Position numbers and translations under genes: made by a program. DNA of 64,000 bases from Enterovibrio baiacu (lineage in GTDB: Bacteria > Pseudomonadota > Gammaproteobacteria > Enterobacterales > Vibrionaceae), in assembly GCF_004120195.1 (NCBI RefSeq), contig NZ_SCHN01000008.1, forward strand, positions 3,314 to 67,313, given 5' to 3'. Under the pieces are notes generated by a model that was given only the letters and a program-made list of their open reading frames with translations, had not been told where the DNA came from and ran no database searches. This document shows, piece after piece, positions 29,963 to 36,533 of this stretch. Numbering within the stretch: the stretch's first letter is position 1; each line of letters opens with the position of its first letter.

Positions 29963-30286
29963 ATGAATGTGGATAGCGATTTGATTAATGACGCAAAAGA
30001 GGCCGCAGAAGTGCTGCGTATCCTTTCGCATCCAGAGCGATTGATTGTGCTTTGTCAGTTGCGAGAAGGAGAAAGGAACGTCTCCCAGCTTCTAGAAAAT
30101 AGTACGTTGAGCCAATCCGCGTTTTCTCAGCACCTTACGGTACTGCGTCAAGCTAACCTTGTTGCGACACGTAAATCGTCTCAATCGGTGTATTACAGTC
30201 TTGCGGCGCCAAAGGTGAAACACTTGATTGACGCGATTCAGAGCGCATGGTGTGAGCGACAGAACAAACGTACTCTAAAGAAATAA
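29963..30286 (+). CDS. ArsR-family regulator with SqrR/HlyU-type cysteine pair
   Basis: A 107-residue winged-helix repressor. The recognition helix region is SQSAFSQHLTVLRQANLV (about 50-67). Cys31 (in IVLCQL) and Cys97 (in SAWCERQ) are 66 residues apart. This is the same spacing as the redox and persulfide-sensing pairs Cys41/Cys107 of SqrR and Cys38/Cys104 of HlyU, so I infer a thiol switch rather than metal sensing. The ATG at 29963 follows AGGG; a GTG at 29960 is the alternative. No obvious target gene is adjacent. Confidence 0.8.
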   Translation: MNVDSDLINDAKEAAEVLRILSHPERLIVLCQLREGERNVSQLLENSTLSQSAFSQHLTVLRQANLVATRKSSQSVYYSLAAPKVKHLIDAIQSAWCERQNKRTLKK

Positions 30287-30308
30287 CAGGCTTTTTCCGC
30301 GCTACCGT

Positions 30309-30362
30309 TATATACCCAAACAAACTCTCGCTGAACAAGCATCTTGAGGTTGCTTGGATATA
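30309..30362. repeat. Intergenic inverted repeat (copy 2)
   Basis: The arms TATATACCCAAACAAACTC and TGAGGTTGCTTGGATATA face each other around AAGCATCT. The right arm is shared with the repeats at 23673-23720 and 33814-33849. It lies 23 bases after the ArsR gene and may act as its weak terminator. Confidence 0.6.
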
Positions 30363-30491
30363 GATGTTGAGATCACAACCTTCAATAACTGAAAGTTTGT
30401 ATGCCGTTGAATACGTGTTCCTTTTGATCAAGCGCAATACCTCGATTGCATTTCGTTGAATAATGAAGACAGTGCATTTTAGGAGGTCTCA

Positions 30492-30773
30492 ATGGAACTG
30501 AATCCGGTTTTTGCAAGAAGACTGTATCTCGCAAGTCTTGTCGAAGAAATGGAGCGCCCAAACGTTCCACGCTTAATTGAAGCCACAGGCTGGCCACGTC
30601 GCACCATTCAAGACGTGATCAAATCCTTGGCGGGCTTAGGGATTGAGCTGGCATTTATTCAAGACGGCCGACGTCATAATGATGGCTACTATCGCCTCAC
30701 TGACTGGGGACCGTTCAAACGCGAGTGGGTGGAAGAGCGTAAAGGCGATATCGTCTACACCTTGACCAGCTAA
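30492..30773 (+). CDS. Small winged helix-turn-helix protein
   Basis: A 93-residue protein with a predicted HTH (about residues 22-45: NVPRLIEATGWPRRTIQDVIKS region) and a wing-like basic segment that reads FIQDGRRHNDGYYRLTDWG. An exceptionally strong AGGAGG lies six bases before the ATG. It resembles conserved hypothetical regulators of Vibrio and Shewanella, whose targets I do not know. It stands alone between the ArsR gene and the PHA depolymerase. Confidence 0.65.
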   Translation: MELNPVFARRLYLASLVEEMERPNVPRLIEATGWPRRTIQDVIKSLAGLGIELAFIQDGRRHNDGYYRLTDWGPFKREWVEERKGDIVYTLTS

Positions 30774-31157
30774 TCACAAAAGACAATGCCAAGTTAGTTG
30801 AAGATGCAGCTCGGCGACAAGAGAATGAACGCCAATCGTGTTTCCGCAAATGTGCAGAACAAGATTGGGTCAAACCCATGTAAATGACGATCAGTCTGCC
30901 AGGCTGCAACTTCACGTTATTCTGCTCAACCCGCGTTAGGGTATGCCTCTTTTCCTTTGGGTTATAGGCCTATCACGCGCTGAATGTCACTTTTCCTACC
31001 TCGTTTTTTTACGTTAATTCCTTTGGTTCTCCCTGCAAACCCAATGAAAATGGGCGTGCAATGTCCTGCTCCATTTCTGGTCTAGTATGTTAATTGCGTG
31101 ACTACTCAATACGTTATTGGGGCGTCATTTAAAGCGGTTAATGAAAAGGGTGGAAGG
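30774..31157. other. Intergenic region upstream of the PHA depolymerase
   Basis: These 384 bases hold no recognisable gene. Short open frames on both strands show no family resemblance. The region should include the phaZ promoter. I see no strong terminator hairpin after the winged-helix gene. Confidence 0.5.
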
Positions 31158-32387
31158 ATGCTTTATCAACTCAATGCTGCGTACATGGAATCGATTAAAC
31201 CTCTGAATAGCTGGGCCAAGTTTGTCCGTGATGTGAATGCGGCGCCGTGGAATGGTTTTCGAATGTTTTCAGCGAATCGGAGCTTTGATGCGTCGATGGA
31301 GTTGATTGAGAGGCTCACTGACTGCTACGACGAACCCGCATGGGAGCTAGATTTCACTGAAATCGATGGCGAAAAAATTGCGATTCAATACAACGTCATT
31401 GCCAACAAACCGTTTTGTAACCTGCTGCATTTTCGACGCAGTAAGGCCCAGCCCAATCAACCGCGCGTGCTGTTTGTTGCACCACTATCCGGTCACTTTG
31501 CCACCTTGCTGCGCGGCACGATCCGCGAGTTTTTGCCGGACCACGATGTGTACGTTACCGACTGGCGCAATGCTCGTGATGTGCCCGTCTGTGACGGGGA
31601 GTTTCATTTCGACGACTATGTCGACTACCTGATTGAGTTTCTCGAAATGCTGGGGCCTGATACGCATACGGTGGCGGTGTGTCAGCCCTGTATTCCGCTG
31701 ATGGTGGCCACATCCATTATGTCAGCGAAGAATAACCCTGCGACGCCAGCCACCATGACCTTGATGGGCGGGCCTATTGATACCCGCATTAATCCAACAG
31801 AGGTGAATGACTATGCCAGTGGGAAGGACGCTGATTGGTTTGAATCCAATGTGATTTGCACTGTACCTGAAAGCTTTGAAGGGGCGGGGCAATTGGTGTA
31901 CCCGGGCTTTGTACAATTGTCAGGTTTTATGTCAATGAACCTCGATAGCCATGTGCAAAAGCACTTCAAGTTCTTTGATGATTTGATCAAAGGCGACGGT
32001 GACAATGCAGAAGCACATCGTAAGTTTTACAACGAATACCTTGCGGTGATGGATCTGCCGGCGCACTACTATCTGGATACGATCAGAAAGGTTTTTTTAG
32101 AGCAAGACCTGGCAAACAACACCATGACGTATCGCGGCGAAGCGGTCGATATGGCGGACATTACGCGAACGGCCATTTTCACCATTGAAGGTGAGGTGGA
32201 TGACATAACAGGGCGAGGCCAAACGGCTGCTGCGCTCGACTTATGCCATAAACTGCCGAAATCTAAAAAGGCACACCTCGAACAAGAAGGTGTTGGGCAT
32301 TACGGGATTTTCAATGGTAGGCGTTATCGAGAATTCATTGCGCCAGCCATCAAGGCATTTGTGAAAAAACACAACGCGAGAAAGTAG
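31158..32387 (+). CDS. phaZ: Intracellular polyhydroxyalkanoate depolymerase
   Basis: A 409-residue alpha/beta hydrolase of the PhaZ1 type that mobilises stored PHB granules. The opening MLYQLNA, the KPFCNLLHF block, APLSGHFATLLR and GGPIDTRINPT are the family signatures. The nucleophile is Cys175 in AVCQP, as in the Cupriavidus enzyme with its Cys183 box, and the C-terminal GVGHYGIFNGRRY holds the catalytic His. The start at 31158 matches the MLYQL opening of relatives; a GTG at 31098 is unlikely. No PHA synthase gene is in the window. Confidence 0.88.
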   Translation: MLYQLNAAYMESIKPLNSWAKFVRDVNAAPWNGFRMFSANRSFDASMELIERLTDCYDEPAWELDFTEIDGEKIAIQYNVIANKPFCNLLHFRRSKAQPNQPRVLFVAPLSGHFATLLRGTIREFLPDHDVYVTDWRNARDVPVCDGEFHFDDYVDYLIEFLEMLGPDTHTVAVCQPCIPLMVATSIMSAKNNPATPATMTLMGGPIDTRINPTEVNDYASGKDADWFESNVICTVPESFEGAGQLVYPGFVQLSGFMSMNLDSHVQKHFKFFDDLIKGDGDNAEAHRKFYNEYLAVMDLPAHYYLDTIRKVFLEQDLANNTMTYRGEAVDMADITRTAIFTIEGEVDDITGRGQTAAALDLCHKLPKSKKAHLEQEGVGHYGIFNGRRYREFIAPAIKAFVKKHNARK

Positions 32388-32411
32388 AGCGTGAGTGTAA
32401 AAATAGAAAGG

Positions 32412-32447
32412 AAACGGTCAGTCTAGCGAACAGGCTGACCGTTTTTT
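32412..32447. terminator. Terminator between phaZ and the yjbR-like gene
   Basis: The 10-bp stem AAACGGTCAG / CTGACCGTTT with a 13-base loop is followed by six T. It ends at the stop codon of the convergent yjbR-like gene. Confidence 0.8.
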
Positions 32448-32808
32448 ATTGCGTGTCTGGCGTGCCTTCTGGCCTCAATGCCTTTTGAACATACTTGGGC
32501 AGTTTATCCACCACCAAATGCCAAGATTGCGAAATGAGGGTTTGAAGTTCAGAGGTTGGAAGTGGACACGTGTCGCCAAACTCTATCCAGCCAACACGGG
32601 CAAGGTGCGGAGCAGGACGGCAGCCAGGTATGTCTGCCATCATCAAGAAATGCTCATCAGGCACTTTGCAGGCCATTTTGTTGCCGTCATAGAAAATGCA
32701 CACCATTTTTGTTTTGTGCACGCTATACACCTCAACACCGCCCCACTTTACGTCGAAACGAATGCCAATGAGGGCACCACAATGCGCTTTTAATGCTGCG
32801 ATATCCAT
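32446..32808 (-). CDS. MmcQ/YjbR family protein
   Basis: A 120-residue protein of the MmcQ/YjbR fold, a small double-stranded-DNA-binding-like domain of unknown role. Visible features are the FDVKWGGVEVYSV strand, KMACKVPD, and WIEFGDTCPLPTSELQTLISQSWHLV, the helix-rich C-terminal block of the family. The length is normal. It lies downstream of the DUF1499 lipoprotein on the same strand. Confidence 0.75.
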   Translation of the reverse strand: MDIAALKAHCGALIGIRFDVKWGGVEVYSVHKTKMVCIFYDGNKMACKVPDEHFLMMADIPGCRPAPHLARVGWIEFGDTCPLPTSELQTLISQSWHLVVDKLPKYVQKALRPEGTPDTQ

Positions 32809-32835
32809 GTCTATGTCGGTTACCTACTCCAATGC

Positions 32836-33276
32836 TTATAAGATCAAGCCAGCTTCTTTTAGGCTTTGGCGTAACGCTTCAGCACGTTTGCGGTTTGCAC
32901 TGAAATCAGAGTAACCCACGCGAGATTCTGAACGCACAATCAGATTGTCACCATCGATACGCAACTCAAGATCATCAACGAAACGAAAGACACGGCTCAC
33001 TGATTCAATGCGAGCGTAGTCTTTTGCGCGATCACCCGAGCGAGAGCCCGGTAGCGTCAGAGCGACTTCGATAATTTGCGAGATCGTGACATCGTCAGAC
33101 GCGAGGGTGAAGGGCGCTAACTGGAAATTCTCACGATCATCAAGTGTGGATACACAGTTTGGCTTATCACCACAGGGCGTGAGCGATTTGTCTGTCATGG
33201 CGTTATCTCCTTGAGCGCAACCGACGGATAACAAAAGTCCAAGGCTTGTGAGTGAGCCAATTATTGTTTTTTTCAT
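32836..33276 (-). CDS. DUF1499 lipoprotein
   Basis: A 146-residue protein. Its signal peptide ends in a lipobox-like SVGC (Cys20) and the DUF1499 signature follows, including the CGDKPNCVST motif and ESRVGYSDFSANRKRAE near the C-terminus. The function is unknown. The start is ATG 33276 with AGGAAGG upstream; a longer frame exists but would overlap the DUF2956 gene. Confidence 0.75.
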   Translation of the reverse strand: MKKTIIGSLTSLGLLLSVGCAQGDNAMTDKSLTPCGDKPNCVSTLDDRENFQLAPFTLASDDVTISQIIEVALTLPGSRSGDRAKDYARIESVSRVFRFVDDLELRIDGDNLIVRSESRVGYSDFSANRKRAEALRQSLKEAGLIL

Positions 33277-33299
33277 AGGGCCTTCCTTGTAGGGGCTTC

Positions 33300-33659
33300 T
33301 TAGCGAGCGATAAAGTGATAGGCGGCAAACCCAAGCCAACTCACCACGAGCAATACCCAAGGTAGGGGGGATGTGCGTGTTGAGTTGCTGTGCGATACCA
33401 CTACTTCGCGATCAGCTTGCTGAGAGTGTTCACCTGCGTTCTTTGCTTTGATTTGTTTCTTACGTTCTTTGTCACGATCTCGTGCTTTGGCTTTTTGCTG
33501 TTTTTTATAAAGCGCGATCCCTTTTTCAATACCCTGTGCAATGAGCTTAGTTTGCTCCTTTGATTGCCCAGGCTTTTGCGTTGCTTTTGCGATTTTCATC
33601 GCTTCATTTTGCGTTTCTGGAGACGGAGTTGGATTGCTCATCATACTGTTCTTGTTCAT
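33300..33659 (-). CDS. DUF2956 small membrane protein
   Basis: A 119-residue protein with a conserved N-terminal block (EAMKIAKATQKPGQSKEQTK, about 19-38), a strongly basic Lys/Arg/Gln-rich coiled-coil-like middle and a C-terminal transmembrane helix (about 99-116). It matches DUF2956 of vibrios, function unknown. The start is either 33659 or the MM at 33644/33641. A TATAAT box on the minus strand at 33674-33679 would give a very short leader and favours the inner start. It precedes the DUF1499 gene by 23 bases. Confidence 0.65.
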   Translation of the reverse strand: MNKNSMMSNPTPSPETQNEAMKIAKATQKPGQSKEQTKLIAQGIEKGIALYKKQQKAKARDRDKERKKQIKAKNAGEHSQQADREVVVSHSNSTRTSPLPWVLLVVSWLGFAAYHFIAR

Positions 33660-34015
33660 TTGTTAGTCTGGATTATACCTTTGATAACAATGTGCCACGA
33701 AACCAAAATCCACTATTCGTGTCAAAGTTCCAAATATAGGAATAAAGAGACACCGATATGCTGATGGTGAGCGTCAGTGGTACTACGGTTACGTGACGAT
33801 GTCCCTAAACTCTGTGAATCTTGCATCTTCAGATTGTTTGGGTGTAAATGTGACGTACATTAAATCCTGTATTGAAACCGCCTGCGCTGACCCGCAATTT
33901 TGTGCGTTAGGACTATGCCACCCGTGTGAATATTGAGACAGTGAATACGTGGTTGATGAACATTGTTTTATTAGCCATACCGCAGTTAATAGGGTCTATT
34001 GACCCTAGGACATGA
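33660..34015. other. Intergenic region with a repeat fragment
   Basis: These 356 bases lie between the divergent DUF2956 gene and the yfeZ-like gene. They contain a half copy of the intergenic repeat (33814-33849) and no recognisable gene. Confidence 0.5.
33814..33849. repeat. Intergenic repeat, half copy (copy 3)
   Basis: The sequence GCATCTTCAGATTGTTTGGG with flanks repeats the right arm of the elements at 23673-23720 and 30309-30362. The opposing arm is missing, so it looks like a decayed copy. Confidence 0.5.
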
Positions 34016-34504
34016 ATGAATACGCTTTTGTACCAATCACCTGATTATTTCGACAAACATGGCAACGCGAAACCCGCTCTATTTTTCTGGCTCGCGTGTA
34101 TTTTTCTCGCGAGAGCCTGGATTGTGTTTGTTGTTGCTGGCGTAAGCCGCGAACAAGGCGCAGATTTGCTTGCCTTGATTTACCCAAACCACGACGCGCT
34201 CTATTTGGGGTTAGCGGTTGGTTTTCCTTCCGTCGCGTTGATGTTGATGGCTGGTAACCTGCATCGATACCCGAGGGTGATAGAACGTGTTTGGCATTGG
34301 GGAAGAGCCATTTTATTAGCAGCGTTTAGCTGTGATTTAGTACTACAAATTAAGCATTTAATTGTTGGGCACTGGCGCTTTCATTGGAGCAGTGCGGTGA
34401 CATTACTGATTGCGCTTTGGCTAGTCATTTACTTATTAAGAAGCCGCCGCATTCAGTTTCTATTTGCTTCTCCGATTTACCGAGAAACAGAAAGAGAAAA
34501 ATAA
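34016..34504 (+). CDS. yfeZ: DUF2919 inner-membrane protein, YfeZ-like
   Basis: A 162-residue protein with four predicted transmembrane helices (about 22-42, 62-80, 95-112 and 122-140). It matches the DUF2919 family that includes E. coli YfeZ, function unknown. It is the first gene of a trio that ends with the yfeX-type peroxidase, the same partners as E. coli yfeZ-yfeY-yfeX. Its stop overlaps the next start by one base (TAATG). Confidence 0.65.
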   Translation: MNTLLYQSPDYFDKHGNAKPALFFWLACIFLARAWIVFVVAGVSREQGADLLALIYPNHDALYLGLAVGFPSVALMLMAGNLHRYPRVIERVWHWGRAILLAAFSCDLVLQIKHLIVGHWRFHWSSAVTLLIALWLVIYLLRSRRIQFLFASPIYRETEREK

Positions 34505-34899
34505 TGAACGAGTGGAAGAAAGGCCTTGTCCTGTTTAGCGCAATGCTTAGCCCGTTAGCCATGGCTGACTGGCAAGTCGACGTGAACTTTGAAATTGACC
34601 GCGCAGGTAAACATCAACGTGCGCAAAGCTCGGTGTCGCTGATTCCGGGTGAAGAAACCATTTTGTTTGAAAACAGCCAACAGCAAGGTGCATTGATCGG
34701 CAAAGCCGAATTGCTTGAAGTGACGGCAGATGAAGTCAAAATCTCCCTGCTTATCCAAGAACAATGCGACGATGGTAATTGGCGCACGATTATGTCACCC
34801 GTTGTACAGGCAGGATTGAACACACCCACGTCCATCGAGTGTGCGAATACACAACGCGACGAATTGGCATCATTGAAAGTTGAAATAACGTCCGTTTAA
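34504..34899 (+). CDS. Periplasmic protein of unknown function between yfeZ and yfeX
   Basis: A 131-residue protein with a signal peptide (about 1-21, cleavage after AMA) and a beta-rich body. It has two cysteines (in EQCDDGN and IECANTQ) that could form a disulfide. I do not recognise the family; it is not obviously YfeY (DUF1131), which occupies this slot in E. coli. The start is ATG 34504, coupled to the yfeZ stop codon; the longer frame reads back through yfeZ. Confidence 0.7.
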   Translation: MNEWKKGLVLFSAMLSPLAMADWQVDVNFEIDRAGKHQRAQSSVSLIPGEETILFENSQQQGALIGKAELLEVTADEVKISLLIQEQCDDGNWRTIMSPVVQAGLNTPTSIECANTQRDELASLKVEITSV

Positions 34900-35022
34900 T
34901 CATCATCTCGTCAAGTTTCCAGATCTAGGACAAAGTCTGTGCGTTTCTCTGCTACTATGCTTGAAATTTTCGCGCTATCAGACTTAAGAAGCTGAAAGAG
35001 CTGTATTTATCTGGAGGTAACA

Positions 35023-35922
35023 ATGGCGGTATCCCAGCCAGCAATCGTGGCCGACGCAGGGCCATTTGCACTGTACGTATTGTTCAAAGTCACGGGTTCA
35101 GCATCTGCTGTTCTTGGGCGCTCTCGTGACGTGCATGCGCTTGTTGATGACATCAACTCCAACCAGCCTGGCAGTAACATGAAAGCAGCCGTGTCGTTCA
35201 CACCTGCATTTTGCCAAGCCAATAACATCGTAACCCCTGACGATTTCATGCCTTTCAAAGCACTTGGTGAGGGTGACACGCATGCGCCAGCAACGGATTG
35301 TGATGTGTTGCTGCACGTGCACTCAACGCGTCATGACCTGAACTTCTATCTACTTAGAAAGTTCCTTGAAAACATCGGTTCAGACGTTACGGTTGTGGAT
35401 GAAACCTATGGTTACCGTTACTTGGATTCTCGTGACATGACGGGTTTCATTGATGGAACGGAAAACCCTGAAGGCGAAGAAGACCGTCGTGCTGTGGCCA
35501 TCATTGCTGATGGTGAATGTGCCGGTGGCAGTGTGGTCATGATGCAGCGCTACGTTCACCGTCTAAATGCGTGGGAACCTCTGTCAGTCAAACAGCAAGA
35601 GAAAATCATTGGGCGTACCAAATCTGACTCTATCGAGTTGGATGATGTGCCTGCGACATCCCACGTAGGACGTGTTGATATCAAAGAAGACGGCAAAGGC
35701 CTGAAAATGGTAAGACATAGTCTGCCGTATGGCTCGGTGTCAGGTGATCACGGCTTGCTGTTTATCGCGTACTGCCACACGCAGCATGTTCACAAAACGA
35801 TGCTAGAAAGCATGTTCGGTGAGCGCGATGGTAAAACAGACATGATGCTGCGCTTCACTACGCCAGTGACAGGCGCGTATTTCTTCGCTCCGTCGATGGA
35901 AGCATTAAGCAAAATTGCGTAA
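35023..35922 (+). CDS. yfeX: Dyp-type haem peroxidase, YfeX-like
   Basis: A 299-residue dye-decolourising peroxidase. The catalytic GFIDGTENP motif (about 141-149) carries the distal Asp, and the proximal His and distal Arg are expected in the VGRVDIKEDG and LLFIAYCHTQ regions. No signal peptide is visible, so it is cytoplasmic or a cargo of another compartment. In E. coli YfeX has peroxidase activity and has been linked to porphyrinogen oxidation. The start has GGAGGT upstream. Confidence 0.92.
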   Translation: MAVSQPAIVADAGPFALYVLFKVTGSASAVLGRSRDVHALVDDINSNQPGSNMKAAVSFTPAFCQANNIVTPDDFMPFKALGEGDTHAPATDCDVLLHVHSTRHDLNFYLLRKFLENIGSDVTVVDETYGYRYLDSRDMTGFIDGTENPEGEEDRRAVAIIADGECAGGSVVMMQRYVHRLNAWEPLSVKQQEKIIGRTKSDSIELDDVPATSHVGRVDIKEDGKGLKMVRHSLPYGSVSGDHGLLFIAYCHTQHVHKTMLESMFGERDGKTDMMLRFTTPVTGAYFFAPSMEALSKIA

Positions 35923-35945
35923 TTTATTGATGCAATCTAGAGAAC

Positions 35946-35979
35946 AAAAAGCACCGCCAATTGGCGGTGCTTTTTTTTG
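35946..35979 (+). terminator. Terminator after yfeX
   Basis: The perfect palindrome AAAAAGCACCGCCAA / TTGGCGGTGCTTTTT is followed by a long T-run. Confidence 0.92.
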
Positions 35980-36219
35980 TTTTTTTGTTTTTTTTGAAAG
36001 AAGGAAAGCGCGGAAACCCTCGGAACTGCGGTGGGTGGCTGCGGGGTTTTTCTTTGAACTGTGACTGATGCAGAACAATCATTTTCGCTAAGTTTGACCA
36101 CGCTTTGCTTTTGCGACACACCATAAAAATGTCCAGTGAAACTCCCTCGACGCACCCTCATTCAGTGTGGTGATCTTCAGGGTAATAACGTTATAAAAAC
36201 AGACGTGCTGGAGAAGATC

Positions 36220-36531
36220 ATGAACATTGTTGCCATTACTGCCTGCCCTTCAGGTGTTGCCCATACTTATATGGCTGCTGAATCATTAGAACAAGCGGCG
36301 ATTGCGCGCGGTTGGACCATTAAGGTTGAAACCCAAGGTGCGCTGGGTGCGGAAAATGAAATCACATCAGACGATGTACAAAACGCCGATGCGGTCATCG
36401 TCACAACGGACATCGAATTAGCGGGAATGTCTCGCTTTGATGGCAAAACCATCATCGAAACAACGGTGAAAAAGCTGGTGGTGAATGCTGCTGAAATACT
36501 CGATGCAGCTTGCGACGTAGCGGTGGTCTAA
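36220..36531 (+). CDS. Stand-alone fructose-type PTS EIIB protein
   Basis: A 103-residue EIIB domain. Cys9 in ITACPSGVAHTYMAAE is the phosphorylation site. It closely resembles the N-terminal EIIB of the EIIBC encoded at 43127-44689 (both share the HTYMAAE and KVETQG blocks). No EIIA or EIIC is attached or adjacent on this strand. GGAGAAG lies seven bases before the ATG. It ends two bases before the GH2 gene, so the two are co-transcribed. It could accept phosphate from the EIIA of the opposite operon, or act as a phosphorylation-dependent regulator; both are inference. Confidence 0.85.
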   Translation: MNIVAITACPSGVAHTYMAAESLEQAAIARGWTIKVETQGALGAENEITSDDVQNADAVIVTTDIELAGMSRFDGKTIIETTVKKLVVNAAEILDAACDVAVV

Positions 36532-36533
36532 CG

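Noticed and set aside
36166-36181. Possible CRP site (TGTGG-N6-TCAGG) before the stand-alone EIIB gene
   Set aside because: Only seven of ten half-site bases match. With no promoter boxes to place it, the match is too weak to call.
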